Shown here one piece after another: positions 43,101 to 51,585 of a DNA stretch of 64,000 bases (positions within the stretch are counted from its first letter, which is position 1; each line of letters starts with the position of its first letter). The notes under the pieces are model-generated. The model saw nothing but the letters and a program-made list of their open reading frames with translations, made no database searches and was not told the DNA's origin. Origin of the DNA: an uncultured Bacteroidales bacterium (GTDB lineage Bacteria; Bacteroidota; Bacteroidia; Bacteroidales; P3); NCBI GenBank assembly GCA_900316965.1, contig ONEY01000006.1, forward strand, positions 1 to 64,000, given 5' to 3'. A program made the translations under genes and the position numbers.

Positions 43101-43647
43101 TGAGTATCAGCCAACGCATAGAGTGTTTGTCCTCCGACTGCTCGTCCCATTTCAAGATGGCCCAAAACACCACGGCGGTGAAGAATGACGACATGGCGTA
43201 GACCTCGCCTTCGACGGCAGAGAACCAATAGGTGTCGGTGAAGGTATAGGCCAGAGAGCCGACGATGCCGGAGGCGAAAACCGCCCAGACCTTGGTGTTG
43301 TTGAGAGCCAAGTCCTCAGGTTTCAGCAGCTTTTTAGTGAGTAGAGTGATGGTCCAATAGAGGAACATAATGCCTAAGCCGCTTGAAATTGCGGACAACA
43401 CGTTGACAGCGAAGGCGGCATGATATGGGTCGGAGAACAGGGAGAAGAGACGTCCCAAGATTTGGAATGTTGGTGCTCCAGGAGGATGGCCCACTTGAAC
43501 TTTATATGCTGTGGCTATATACTCGCCACAGTCCCACCACGAGGCAGTCGCCTCAGCAGTCATGATGTAAACGACACAGGCGATGATACCTATCAGCCAG
43601 CCGATGACGTTATTCACCAAATGATACTGTTTCAATGTCTTATCCAT
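40159..43647 (-). CDS. DUF2723 family multipass membrane protein (predicted protein O-mannosyltransferase type)
   Basis: 1162 residues. The N-terminal half carries many membrane helices; the family motif near the start is ASWWDCGEYIATAYKVQVGHPPGAP. A second set of helices includes MPPCQPRERDYAFVGSFYFF, followed by a soluble C-terminal half with TPR-like helices (ALSLAEKFFPRSNFP, AYAYAHVGDYVNAYESM). The architecture resembles PMT-type glycosyltransferases (GT-C), which attach mannose from a lipid-linked donor, consistent with the general O-glycosylation seen in Bacteroidetes. Acceptor proteins are unknown. The length is usual for the phylum. Confidence 0.9.
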   Translation of the reverse strand: MDKTLKQYHLVNNVIGWLIGIIACVVYIMTAEATASWWDCGEYIATAYKVQVGHPPGAPTFQILGRLFSLFSDPYHAAFAVNVLSAISSGLGIMFLYWTITLLTKKLLKPEDLALNNTKVWAVFASGIVGSLAYTFTDTYWFSAVEGEVYAMSSFFTAVVFWAILKWDEQSEDKHSMRWLILISFLVGIAIGVHLLNLLTIPAIVYVVYFKKYPKTTLKGFLVSGGISLVLLAVVLWGVIPGIVNLSSDFDVFFVNKLHMGFNTGTVVFFLIIACFVAWGIWNNSHFNRPSKAVNVTILVVMFALMLFAKMGAGTFSFGYFVVLLLIAAAAYYIVKGKNRVVTNAAILSFLMLVVGYSTFFILVIRANTNTPLNENAPKDAVAMRAYLGREQYGQTPFLTGPYYTAGNPIGSEKDYAKYIRTQDEEGRDFYKVAAYAQKFVYNENHTGIFPRMYSPDAGRKHPTYYRYWAGDPPVGSKPTFAQNLTFFHRYQLGWMYWRYFMWNFAGRQNDIQGHHFDDNEGMQGVHFPTINYTDGNWISGINYVDEKRLGPQDNLPDAMANNKARNRYYMLPLLLGVLGLVFHCVKSRKDAFVTFIMFFMTGLAIAIYLNMPPCQPRERDYAFVGSFYFFSVWIGLGVFALYEWLTTKFEKTERNYFLAISAVCILLGAFGGGWFVLGMAGVVGLIVSIVRLPNKIALPIAFVLSMSVPLLLAAQNWDDHDRSQKTAARDFAKNYLGLVDKNGIVITFGDNDTFPLWYIQEVEGWRTDVRILNYTLSGMHWYVEQLYNKLYESEPLPFTLPKEMYGLGHEIFYYQDGPRMEVTDALKMVANNQSQFVSSQDGELITMIPTNKFKITLDKTKLVANGIISQQLADSIPDVINFDVNIRNGRGNYMVRNEMMMLDILGTNRFERPISIMSPSYIRDVFPVVDTYSIEDGMLSLLVPYPVYSNATYTPRTKDYFLKGIRNDDGSYTPLEWGNLNKDIYIDPVSDNSAKVQRQSYVLLSNYLVANGDTASAKEALSLAEKFFPRSNFPADGIFYMVAYAYAHVGDYVNAYESMCDLFENSIQYINYLKSFPPDKAAGVKRQLLQHYKMIFNVAMLRHHEGFNPFTNRREDILTDEGEKAFIAADAKNADRLKAIDAFLVSSTFVNDIAPYFGGGR

Positions 43648-43684
43648 GATAAATGGTTAAATAGTTATAAAAGTTAGATAATTT

Positions 43685-44953
43685 TTAAAGTGATTGCAGC
43701 TCATCTCTATTGATGGGCATGGTCATGCAGCGAGCACCGCCGCCGGCACGAGGCAACTCGCTGGCGGCGAAGGTCACCACACAACGGTTGTAGTCGTTAA
43801 TGGAGATAGAACCCGATGCGACATCCTCGGCGCGTAGGACGCTGAAGCCAGCCTTGTCGAGGGCGTCGATGGTGTGGCTGTTGCGGCGATAGCCAATTAT
43901 TTTGCCAGGAGCGAGAGCAAAGAAATTGGCGCCACTATGCCATTGTTCGCGCTGCTGCATCCATAAGTCGTCGCCGCCACAGAAAACAGGTTCCATGTCT
44001 ATGCCAACATGTTTCAAAGCCACAAGCATATCCTTGCAGTCGTGATATTTTATCTTGCCGTTGTCAATCTCGATCCAAGTGGTTGCTTTACCGGCGAACT
44101 CGTTGTTTTTGCGCAACATGGGCTCGTACATCATGCAACGGTTTGTATCGAGGAAGGTGTAAACCATGTCGAGATGAATGAACGACTCGGGGGTATGAGG
44201 CAGCTGCTGAACTATGATATTGAATTTGTGACGGTTTTTGAACTCTTCGGCCAAGAATTGGATACCCTTGGCGTTGGTGCGGATACCTTCGCCAATGCAG
44301 AGGAGGTCGCTGCGGCCAATTTGGACGTCGCCGCCCTCGGTGCGCGCGGATTGATTCCAATCTTGAGCGTTAATGACATTGCACTTGAAGTAGTGCTTAA
44401 ATATAGCTTTGTAGATCAAGTTTTCACGTTTGCGGACATCGAACGACATGGAGTTGATAAGGACTCTGTCGAAGACCGACGATGAGGCGTCGCGAGTGAA
44501 GAAGAGATTGTAGAGAGGGCGTAGGACATAGCGACGCGAGGCGAAGCGCTCAGGGTCCTTGCCTTTTCTGTAGGGGAAACCCTCGATGAGGGCTGTGGCG
44601 ATGGCTTTTGTGTCCATGACCATGAGCTCGTCGACGAGGTAGTCGGCGCCTTCGGCTTTGCAGCTCTGAGTGACGAGGGAATTGCAAAGGTCGTCGTCGT
44701 CGAGCAGTTTCTGAATGAGGTCAGAGACGTAATACACTTGGCAGCATTTTTCGAAAACGCCGCAGAAGTTGCGGTATTCGTCGTCGACGATATTTTTGTT
44801 CAAAATATCGCTATACAATGCCTCGGCGGCATTGGAAGGTGTCATGCGCTCAATCTCGACACCGGGTTTGTGGAGCAGTACGGCATTCAACTTGCCAATC
44901 TCCGAACTTACATTGACTGTTGTTCTTTTGTTATTGTTTTCGGATAATAACAT
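43685..44953 (-). CDS. arcA: Arginine deiminase
   Basis: 422 residues. Hydrolyses arginine to citrulline and ammonia. All catalytic residues are visible: D154 in FTRDAS, E206 in EGGDVQIG, H260 and D262 in HLDMVYTFLD, and the nucleophile C409 in GGGARCMTMP. The ATG at 44953 (MLLSENNNKR) is preferred: the in-frame codon at 45025 lies at the expected transcription start of the -7 box at 45038-45031 and would add a hydrophobic, non-conserved end. No ornithine carbamoyltransferase or carbamate kinase gene is adjacent, so the usual arc operon is missing here. The enzyme resembles ADI more than the secreted peptidylarginine deiminase. Confidence 0.93.
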   Translation of the reverse strand: MLLSENNNKRTTVNVSSEIGKLNAVLLHKPGVEIERMTPSNAAEALYSDILNKNIVDDEYRNFCGVFEKCCQVYYVSDLIQKLLDDDDLCNSLVTQSCKAEGADYLVDELMVMDTKAIATALIEGFPYRKGKDPERFASRRYVLRPLYNLFFTRDASSSVFDRVLINSMSFDVRKRENLIYKAIFKHYFKCNVINAQDWNQSARTEGGDVQIGRSDLLCIGEGIRTNAKGIQFLAEEFKNRHKFNIIVQQLPHTPESFIHLDMVYTFLDTNRCMMYEPMLRKNNEFAGKATTWIEIDNGKIKYHDCKDMLVALKHVGIDMEPVFCGGDDLWMQQREQWHSGANFFALAPGKIIGYRRNSHTIDALDKAGFSVLRAEDVASGSISINDYNRCVVTFAASELPRAGGGARCMTMPINRDELQSL

Positions 44954-45030
44954 AATTATAATAATATCAACAAAGGCTTTGTTATTGCAATTCAAAAAGA
45001 TAATCGCAATAGCAAAACATTCCAAAAATG

Positions 45031-45038
45031 CAAATTTA
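45031..45038 (-). promoter_or_regulatory. -7 promoter box for arcA
   Basis: TAAATTTG then C on the minus strand, giving a leader of about 70 nt to the ATG at 44953. No -33 TTTG is seen at the standard distance. Confidence 0.55.
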
Positions 45039-45132
45039 CATAATTATCTTGACATATGTAATGAAAGTGGAAAAAAAACTTTCATTTTGCTGAGCCACAG
45101 CAATCGGGGATTGGGAGAGAGTTTGCCCCTCC

Positions 45133-45152
45133 AAAAAGGTCGTTAGAGCGAC
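45133..45152 (-). terminator. Weak terminator candidate after the unknown anchored protein gene
   Basis: Minus-strand hairpin GTCG-CTCTAA-CGAC followed by C and five T. It lies 70 nt past the stop at 45222. The stem is only 4 bp. Confidence 0.35.
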
Positions 45153-45185
45153 GAAAGATGGAAAAGAGAGAGTGCCATAGGTCTG

Positions 45186-45199
45186 CTATGAGTCCGCTA
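45186..45199. repeat. Inverted partial copy of the 11-bp tandem repeat
   Basis: CTATGAGTCCGCTA is the reverse complement of TAGCGGACTCATAG, which ends the tandem array at 12895-12927. It lies in the non-coding stretch between arcA and the unknown anchored protein. Confidence 0.5.
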
Positions 45200-45221
45200 A
45201 AAGACGGGTGAAAGGAGGTTG

Positions 45222-45857
45222 CTAAAAGAGGTCAATTTGCCTATGGGTATAAGAGAAGTCGGTTTCGCCGGTAAAAAAGCTAACACGATCGATATGAGCA
45301 TCTTCGACATCCAGTTGTGTGTCGGAGAGAAACTTTATGGCCGCACCCTCGTCGACAAACACCATTTCGTGGGTGTAGACATTCAAGCGGAATGCCATTG
45401 CGGCATTCATAACATTAGCTTCAGGGGCGTCGTTGGTGCAGATGAAGACGGCCCACTCCCCTACCCTGCGGCATTCTGAGACGCTGCCAACGATGAGCAA
45501 CCTGGTGTCGATATAAAAGCCGTTGCCACCGCCAAAGATGACCGAGGTTGTCATGCTTTCGAGGTCGTAGAGATAGCACGACGGGCGAAACCCCGACTCG
45601 TAGTAAATGACGCAATGGTTGGTGTCGTCGACGAGCCGCGCTATAACCCTTTTGTCGAGTGGAAGAGTGGCGATGAAGTCGTCGGCGACCTGATTGTAAT
45701 AACCGATATCGTCAATCATATCCGTCGAGTCGGTTGCAACAGGCAGAACGACAGGCGCGACATCGATGTCCTTTTGTCGTCCAACGAAAAAAAGCACCAA
45801 AGATAGCGACGATATAGCCGCGACGGTCAATACTATTGGTATGTTGATATTTTTCAA
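45222..45857 (-). CDS. Unknown membrane-anchored protein
   Basis: 211 residues starting with TTG at 45857, as no ATG is in frame upstream. One N-terminal hydrophobic helix (IPIVLTVAAISSLSLVLFFVG) looks like an uncleaved anchor or a signal. The rest is soluble and beta-rich (VIARLVDDTNHCVIYYESG, TTSVIFGGGNGFYIDTRLLIVGS), with a suggestion of beta-propeller-like strands. I do not recognise the family. It lies 71 nt after an S41 protease gene on the same strand. Confidence 0.65.
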   Translation of the reverse strand: MKNINIPIVLTVAAISSLSLVLFFVGRQKDIDVAPVVLPVATDSTDMIDDIGYYNQVADDFIATLPLDKRVIARLVDDTNHCVIYYESGFRPSCYLYDLESMTTSVIFGGGNGFYIDTRLLIVGSVSECRRVGEWAVFICTNDAPEANVMNAAMAFRLNVYTHEMVFVDEGAAIKFLSDTQLDVEDAHIDRVSFFTGETDFSYTHRQIDLF

Positions 45858-45928
45858 GTTAATGAATCAGGTTATGATGACTCTATATGAGTGGAGAGGG
45901 CAATTATGGTCGTTGGGGTGATGCAAGA

Positions 45929-47668
45929 TCACAATGCTTTGACAGTTTTGATGGCTTGTTTGAGACCCTCGTCGTAGTCGCGCATGACACGATAGTAGTA
46001 TTCGATGCCGAAGAGGTTGCGAGCAATGAGAGACTTGATCATGTAGCCGAGATATATGTCGCTATGGTGGTTAATAATTTGGCTGCGTTTGTCCTCGCTT
46101 ATAGCTTTGTCTTTGAGTTTTTGGACAAACTGCTCGTCGGCCAAAAGACGAGAGAGGTAGTTTTCGTAGCTGTCGGCATGGATAGCGTTGAGGCTGTCTT
46201 TTACCAAGGCGCGAGCTTGGTCGTTCATCCACTGAGCCACCCATTCGCCTTTGACATCGCTGCGGGAGACATTTTTGGAAGCGGCATATTCGTCGAAAGC
46301 CTTGGCGACGGCGAGAGAATCGTAATTGCGCATGAAGGCGTCGAAGGTAGAGTAGAGAGAGTCGTGGCGGTGGTTATCGGCCCAAGTCAGGGCGAAGGTG
46401 TTGAAAGCGCCCGCAGAGCGGAGGGAGAGGAAATAGTCGGAGAGGCGAACTGTGTCGATAGGTACAAAGACATCGGGCATGATGCCACCGCCGCCATAGA
46501 CGACGCGGCCTTTGGAGGTGTAGTATTTAAGCGAGTCGGGGTAGGACACCGAGTCGGCCGAGCGAAGCTCACCCATTTCGTAGCGTTTTTGCAGTTCGTG
46601 GTTGTAGGCGTCGGTACCCTTGTCGTAAGGTTTTTGAATGCATCGTCCCGAGGGGGTGTAGTAGCGAGCTGTGGTGAGGCGGATTTGAGCTCCGTCGTAG
46701 ATTTCGAACATTCTCTGCACCAAGCCCTTGCCGAAGGTGCGGCGACCGACGAGGGTGCCACGATCCCAATCTTGAACGGCACCAGAGACAATCTCGGATG
46801 CCGAAGCGGAATATTCGTCGATAAGGATTACCAGAGGACCAGAAGTATAGCTTCCGCCGCGACGGGAGACAAGATTCTGTCGGGGTGATTTTTCACCTTC
46901 GGTATAAACTATCAGTTTTTTGGCGTCGAGGAACTCGTTGGCGACAGCGAAGGCAATGTCGAGGTATCCACCGCCATTGCCGCGGAGGTCGAAGATGAGT
47001 CTTTTCATACCCTCTTTTTTCAACTTGCGGATAGCTTCGCGAAGCTCCTGGTGGGAGGTGCGCGCAAAACGAGCCAGGCGAATGTAACCCACCTCGTCCT
47101 CGACCATAAAGTATGTGTCGATGGAGTAGATAGGCACCTTGTCGCGCACGATTCTGAATTCCAAAGGTTTGTCAATTCCTTGACGCTTAACAGTCAGGTT
47201 TACGACGGTGCCTTTTTTGCCACGGAGATGACGGAAAACGAAATTGTTGTTCACGCCTTTGAAGGTAGCCACCGTATCGTCGACCTTAAGCAGCTTATCG
47301 CCAATCATTAAACCGACATGCTCAGAGGGGCCGCCGACGATGACGTCGGTAACCGAGATAGTGTCGTCGACAATTTGGAAAGAGATGCCCACGCCTTCGA
47401 AATTGGCTTGAAGGCCTTCGTTGGTGCGTTGAACATCTTTGGCAGGAATGTAAAGGCTATGAGGGTCAAGTTCGGTGAGCATGGAGGAGACAGCTTTTTC
47501 TGTTATTTTCTGATAGTTAGGCTGTTCGACATAGAATTTCTCGATATACTCGTCAACTTGGTTGATTCTGCGGAAATGCGAGGAATCGTTATTCTGGGCG
47601 TGGATTATTGGGAATTGGGCACTTAAAAGTGACAAAAGCAAGGCAGTTTTTATCGAAATCTTTGACAT
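45929..47668 (-). CDS. S41 family C-terminal processing protease
   Basis: 579 residues with a signal peptide (KTALLLSLLSAQFPIIHAQ). A PDZ domain spans about 85-170 (VGISFQIVDDTISVTDVIVGGPSEHVG). The protease core has GNGGGYLDIA, the catalytic serine in DEYSASASEIVSGA, and the lysine in GRRTFGKGLVQ, the Ser-Lys dyad of tail-specific proteases. The C-terminal 180 residues are helical. It acts in the periplasm on unknown substrates, possibly during envelope protein turnover. It has a plain ATG and a short leader; the divergent gene is sppA. Confidence 0.93.
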   Translation of the reverse strand: MSKISIKTALLLSLLSAQFPIIHAQNNDSSHFRRINQVDEYIEKFYVEQPNYQKITEKAVSSMLTELDPHSLYIPAKDVQRTNEGLQANFEGVGISFQIVDDTISVTDVIVGGPSEHVGLMIGDKLLKVDDTVATFKGVNNNFVFRHLRGKKGTVVNLTVKRQGIDKPLEFRIVRDKVPIYSIDTYFMVEDEVGYIRLARFARTSHQELREAIRKLKKEGMKRLIFDLRGNGGGYLDIAFAVANEFLDAKKLIVYTEGEKSPRQNLVSRRGGSYTSGPLVILIDEYSASASEIVSGAVQDWDRGTLVGRRTFGKGLVQRMFEIYDGAQIRLTTARYYTPSGRCIQKPYDKGTDAYNHELQKRYEMGELRSADSVSYPDSLKYYTSKGRVVYGGGGIMPDVFVPIDTVRLSDYFLSLRSAGAFNTFALTWADNHRHDSLYSTFDAFMRNYDSLAVAKAFDEYAASKNVSRSDVKGEWVAQWMNDQARALVKDSLNAIHADSYENYLSRLLADEQFVQKLKDKAISEDKRSQIINHHSDIYLGYMIKSLIARNLFGIEYYYRVMRDYDEGLKQAIKTVKAL

Positions 47669-47927
47669 TGAAGAAGATAGTTTTATATTTAAAAGTTTAT
47701 ACAGTTTTACAAAACAACAAATGAGAACAAATCGCAGACAAAGGATAAGATTTTGAATATCTGATTTGTCGTCACATTATCCAAATTGAAATCTCTTAAT
47801 TTGGAGCAACAATTAAACGTTCTTTTGTTTATTTTATTTTACAAAGCATAAAATATTATTGGGCAATAATCGTTAAAGATAATCAAAGAAGAAAAATAAT
47901 ACAAAAAAGAAGTCAAATACGCAACAA

Positions 47928-49724
47928 ATGGCAGAGAACAACACCACCAAAAACAAGCCCACTTTTGGCAAAATCATGCTGGCGTCGGCAGTAGGAACAC
48001 TCATCGTGATGGTATGCATTGGCATATTCAAGCTGCTTATGTTTTTCGGCATAGTTGGATCGTTGTCGAAAGACGACGTCCCCGTAGTTGCCAAAGGCAC
48101 TTTTCTGAAGATTGACCTCACAAGCGCTTTGGAGGAACGTTCGCCCAGCGAGCTCAACAGCTGGATTAACAAAAGCAACAGTGTTGGTTTCAACGACATG
48201 CTACGCAGTATAAACGCCGCCGCCAACGACGAAAAGATAGACGGCATATATCTTTATATGGGCAGCTCATACCCGCACTCATGGGGACGCAGCGAGGAGT
48301 TGCGCCATACTCTTGAGCTTTTTTGCGAGAGTGGCAAGCCTGTGTTTGCCTATGCCGACAATTATAGCCAACAATCGTACTTTCTGGCATCTGTCGCCGA
48401 CAGTATTTATATGAATCCCTCTGGTATTCTTTTCTTCCAAGGCATAGGTGCCGAAGGGCTTTTCTTTAAAGAAATGCTCGACAAGCTGGCGGTGAAGATG
48501 ACCCTTGTGCGTCCAAAAAGCAACAACTTTAAGAGCGCAGGCGAGATGTACACCATGAATCACATGAGCGACGCCAACAGAGCACAAATAAGACAGTATA
48601 TCAACAGCATTTGGCAATATGTGATAGAGCAAATAGCCGAGGCACGCGACATAAGCACCGAAGAGCTTAACCAAATGGCCAACGAGCTCACGGCATGCCT
48701 GCCCGAGGATGCCATTAAAAGAAAACTTATCGACCGTCTGTGCTTTGAGAACGACGTTGTAAAAACCATGGAAAAAGACTACGGGAGCAAAAACACCATA
48801 GAACTCCCTGACTACTGCAAGACCGTCAAACCAACGACAACAACTAAAGACAAAATTGCCGTTATCTACGCAGAGGGCGATGTTGTGGAAGGCGATGGAA
48901 TAAACACAGCCGTGTATTCCGACAAAATAACCAAAGCGCTCGACAACGCCGCCAAAGACGACAACATCAAAGCCATTGTGCTTCGCGTCAACTCACCCGG
49001 CGGACAAGTGACGGCCTCTGAGATAATGACAAATGCCGTAATAAGAGCCAAAACCAAGAAGCCCGTGGTAGTTTCGATGGGCGATGTGGCCGCATCGGCT
49101 GGATATGAGATATCGTGCAACGCCAATTATATCGTTGCCCAACCCACCACCATAACCGGCAGCATAGGCGTCTTTGCCTCTATTCCGGAAGTTGGTGGCA
49201 CCCTGCGCCGCTACCTTGGCATAACCACCGACACCGTGCTCACCAACACAAACGCAGCAGGGCTGAGCATAATGAGGCCTATGTCGCCCAAAGTGCTCGA
49301 ACTGATGCAACGCAATGTTGAAGAATTCTACACCGTCTTTGTCAACCGAGTTGCCAAAGGACGCGGACTTAAGTACGACTTTGTCGATAGCATAGCACGC
49401 GGACGAGTGTGGACAGGAAGAGACGCACTCAAGCTGGGACTTGTCGACGCCCTCGGTGGCCTTGACGACGCCATAAGCATTGCCGCCGACAGCGCCGGAA
49501 TAAAGAACTACACCGTTATCGACTACCCCGCCAATGAGAGTATAATGGAAGAGCTATCAAAATTTAAAGATCAATCATCTGGCACCGCCAAAATCAAAAC
49601 ACTTGAGCCGCAGGCGGGCGACCGTGTATGGATTGGAGGCAATGCCGCCACCGAAGCCCTAAACCGCATACTCGAAACCCGCGGTCTTCAGGCGCGTGTA
49701 GAATTTCTACTAATAACAGAATAG
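47928..49724 (+). CDS. sppA: Signal peptide peptidase SppA, 67 kDa type
   Basis: 598 residues, the long two-domain form. One N-terminal membrane helix (IMLASAVGTLIVMVCIGIF) anchors it; the two S49 domains face the periplasm. The catalytic serine is in GDVAASAGYEISCNA in the second domain and the general-base lysine in RPKSNNFKSAGEMYT in the first, as known for E. coli SppA. It degrades leftover signal peptides in the membrane. It is transcribed away from the S41 protease gene across a 259-bp gap, so two envelope proteases share an intergenic region. Confidence 0.94.
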   Translation: MAENNTTKNKPTFGKIMLASAVGTLIVMVCIGIFKLLMFFGIVGSLSKDDVPVVAKGTFLKIDLTSALEERSPSELNSWINKSNSVGFNDMLRSINAAANDEKIDGIYLYMGSSYPHSWGRSEELRHTLELFCESGKPVFAYADNYSQQSYFLASVADSIYMNPSGILFFQGIGAEGLFFKEMLDKLAVKMTLVRPKSNNFKSAGEMYTMNHMSDANRAQIRQYINSIWQYVIEQIAEARDISTEELNQMANELTACLPEDAIKRKLIDRLCFENDVVKTMEKDYGSKNTIELPDYCKTVKPTTTTKDKIAVIYAEGDVVEGDGINTAVYSDKITKALDNAAKDDNIKAIVLRVNSPGGQVTASEIMTNAVIRAKTKKPVVVSMGDVAASAGYEISCNANYIVAQPTTITGSIGVFASIPEVGGTLRRYLGITTDTVLTNTNAAGLSIMRPMSPKVLELMQRNVEEFYTVFVNRVAKGRGLKYDFVDSIARGRVWTGRDALKLGLVDALGGLDDAISIAADSAGIKNYTVIDYPANESIMEELSKFKDQSSGTAKIKTLEPQAGDRVWIGGNAATEALNRILETRGLQARVEFLLITE

Positions 49725-49800
49725 AAAAGATTTCCATAAACAAAAGAACAACCGCTACATACGTTATGAATTTATTCCCTCAACCGACAGTCACAACCTA

Positions 49801-50541
49801 ATGATAATCATCCTCATCATCTTTATGATTCTATTCTCGTCAGCATCGGCTCAGAGCAACATAGTACCTCAGTTCAGCAGCGTTCTCGAGTCGAACAAGC
49901 AAAACCACATGGTTAGTTGGATTTGCTATGGCGACACGCTGTCGACAGAGATGAGCGACGAGCATGGGTTTATTGTACAGTTGGATGGTTTCTGGATAAC
50001 CAGCGAAGAGATCACGCAAGATTTATGGGAATGGTATATGAAGGCCAATCCCTCAGCTGTTGTAGGCGACTCGATGCCTGTGACAGGGATCAGCAAAGAT
50101 GAGGTTGATGAATTCTGCCACCAAGTGAACATATCGACAGGGGCCGAATGGCGCCTGCCAACAGTAGAGGAATGGCTAACCGCATGCCGTGGGGGCGCAG
50201 CTACCGAAAAATACACCTATTCCGGAAGCGACAACCACCATTATGTGGCATGGACGAACGACAACAGCAAAGGCAAACCACACCGCACCGCCCTTCTAAT
50301 TCCCAACGAAACAAAGGTTTACGACATGGACGGCAACGTGGCAGAAATGGTTACAGATGGCGACAGTATCATATTTATGGGCGGCAGTTTCTTGGATAAA
50401 TTCCCATCGAAAGGTAAGAAAAAAATAACATTCAACCATAGATTTCCAACACCTCCCAAGCAAGCGCAAGGTTTTAGGATTGTCCAACATAAACCACTTT
50501 GGTTTAATATTTACGGGGAATGTGTGCCACATCAACCTTGA
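49801..50541 (+). CDS. Secreted SUMF1 (formylglycine-generating enzyme-like) domain protein
   Basis: 246 residues. Signal peptide MIIILIIFMILFSSASAQ, then a compact SUMF1-type fold: WITSEEITQDLWEWYM, the WRLPTVEEWLTACRGG block, VYDMDGNVAEMV and GGSFLD. It ends QAQGFRIV, where the family usually has a G-F-R motif. It is shorter than true formylglycine-generating enzymes (about 280-300) and the paired active-site cysteines are not evident, so it is probably not a sulfatase activator. In Bacteroidetes the fold is also used by GldJ/GldK-like gliding proteins and effectors. It follows sppA by 76 nt and precedes aguB. Confidence 0.85.
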   Translation: MIIILIIFMILFSSASAQSNIVPQFSSVLESNKQNHMVSWICYGDTLSTEMSDEHGFIVQLDGFWITSEEITQDLWEWYMKANPSAVVGDSMPVTGISKDEVDEFCHQVNISTGAEWRLPTVEEWLTACRGGAATEKYTYSGSDNHHYVAWTNDNSKGKPHRTALLIPNETKVYDMDGNVAEMVTDGDSIIFMGGSFLDKFPSKGKKKITFNHRFPTPPKQAQGFRIVQHKPLWFNIYGECVPHQP

Positions 50542-50633
50542 AAAGACAGAAACACCACATATAAACCAAAACCAAGAAGGCTGGCAAAGCACTTATTAAG
50601 AGTAAAAAACAAAAAAAACATCTAATATAACCA

Positions 50634-51515
50634 ATGTCCATAGAATCACATAAAGTCAAAGTAGGTCTCGCGCAGATGAGCTGCGGTCCTGACAAACAGC
50701 AAAACATAGCCCGCTACACCGAACGAGTGCGTCAACTCGCCGCTGACGGAGCCCAAATAATATGTCTTCAAGAGCTCTTTGCCTCGCTATACTTCTGCGA
50801 TGTCGAAGATTACCACAATTTCCGTTATGCCGAGCCCATTCCTGACGGTCCCACGACACAGCATTTCATGGCTTTGGCACGAGAGCTTGGCGTCGTTATC
50901 ATCTGCTCGATGTTTGAAAAGCGCGCCGAGGGTCTTTACCACAACACCACCGCTGTCATTGACGCTGATGGATCGTACCTAGGGAAATACCGCAAAATGC
51001 ACATCCCCGACGACCCCGGGTACTATGAAAAATTCTATTTCACACCTGGCGACCTCGGATACCGTATTTTCAACACGCGCTTTGCGCGTATCGGTGTACT
51101 CATCTGCTGGGATCAATGGTATCCAGAAGCATCGCGCATAACCGCGCTCATGGGAGCAGAAATACTCTTCTACCCCACTGCTATAGGTTGGGCGATAGAT
51201 CAAGACACAGAAACCAACGACGAACAATATCAAGCATGGCAAACCATCCAACGCAGCCATGCCGTGGCCAACGGAGTGCCCGTGGTCAGCGTCAACCGCA
51301 CAGGCCGCGAGGGCGACATGCAGTTTTGGGGAGGTTCCTTCGTCACCAACGCCTTCGGCCGCATATTATGGCAGGCGCCACATCTAGAGGAATGCACGCA
51401 CATCCAAGAGCTTGATCTCTGCGACAGCGACCGATACCGTCGCCACTGGCCCTATCTACGCGACCGTCGAATAGACAGTTATTCTCCTATCTTGAAACGA
51501 TACATCGACGAATAA
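50634..51515 (+). CDS. aguB: N-carbamoylputrescine amidase
   Basis: 293 residues of the carbon-nitrogen hydrolase (nitrilase) family. Removes the carbamoyl group from N-carbamoylputrescine to give putrescine, ammonia and carbon dioxide. The catalytic triad is complete: Glu in CLQELFASLYF, Lys in KYRKMHIPDDPGY, Cys in LICWDQWYPEASR. The substrate call rests on AguB-like blocks and on aguA directly after it (70 nt). Together they turn agmatine into putrescine; arginine decarboxylase, which makes agmatine, is not in the window. Confidence 0.94.
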   Translation: MSIESHKVKVGLAQMSCGPDKQQNIARYTERVRQLAADGAQIICLQELFASLYFCDVEDYHNFRYAEPIPDGPTTQHFMALARELGVVIICSMFEKRAEGLYHNTTAVIDADGSYLGKYRKMHIPDDPGYYEKFYFTPGDLGYRIFNTRFARIGVLICWDQWYPEASRITALMGAEILFYPTAIGWAIDQDTETNDEQYQAWQTIQRSHAVANGVPVVSVNRTGREGDMQFWGGSFVTNAFGRILWQAPHLEECTHIQELDLCDSDRYRRHWPYLRDRRIDSYSPILKRYIDE

Positions 51516-51585
51516 TCGACAGTCCATTCCTTTTACAGGTTCAGCCACCCAATTCACAATAATCAAAACACAACTTCCATTTACA

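Noticed and set aside
45887..46888. 333-residue plus-strand frame opposite the S41 protease
   Set aside because: The antisense strand carries the complete protease with Ser-Lys dyad; the plus-strand product shows no motif.
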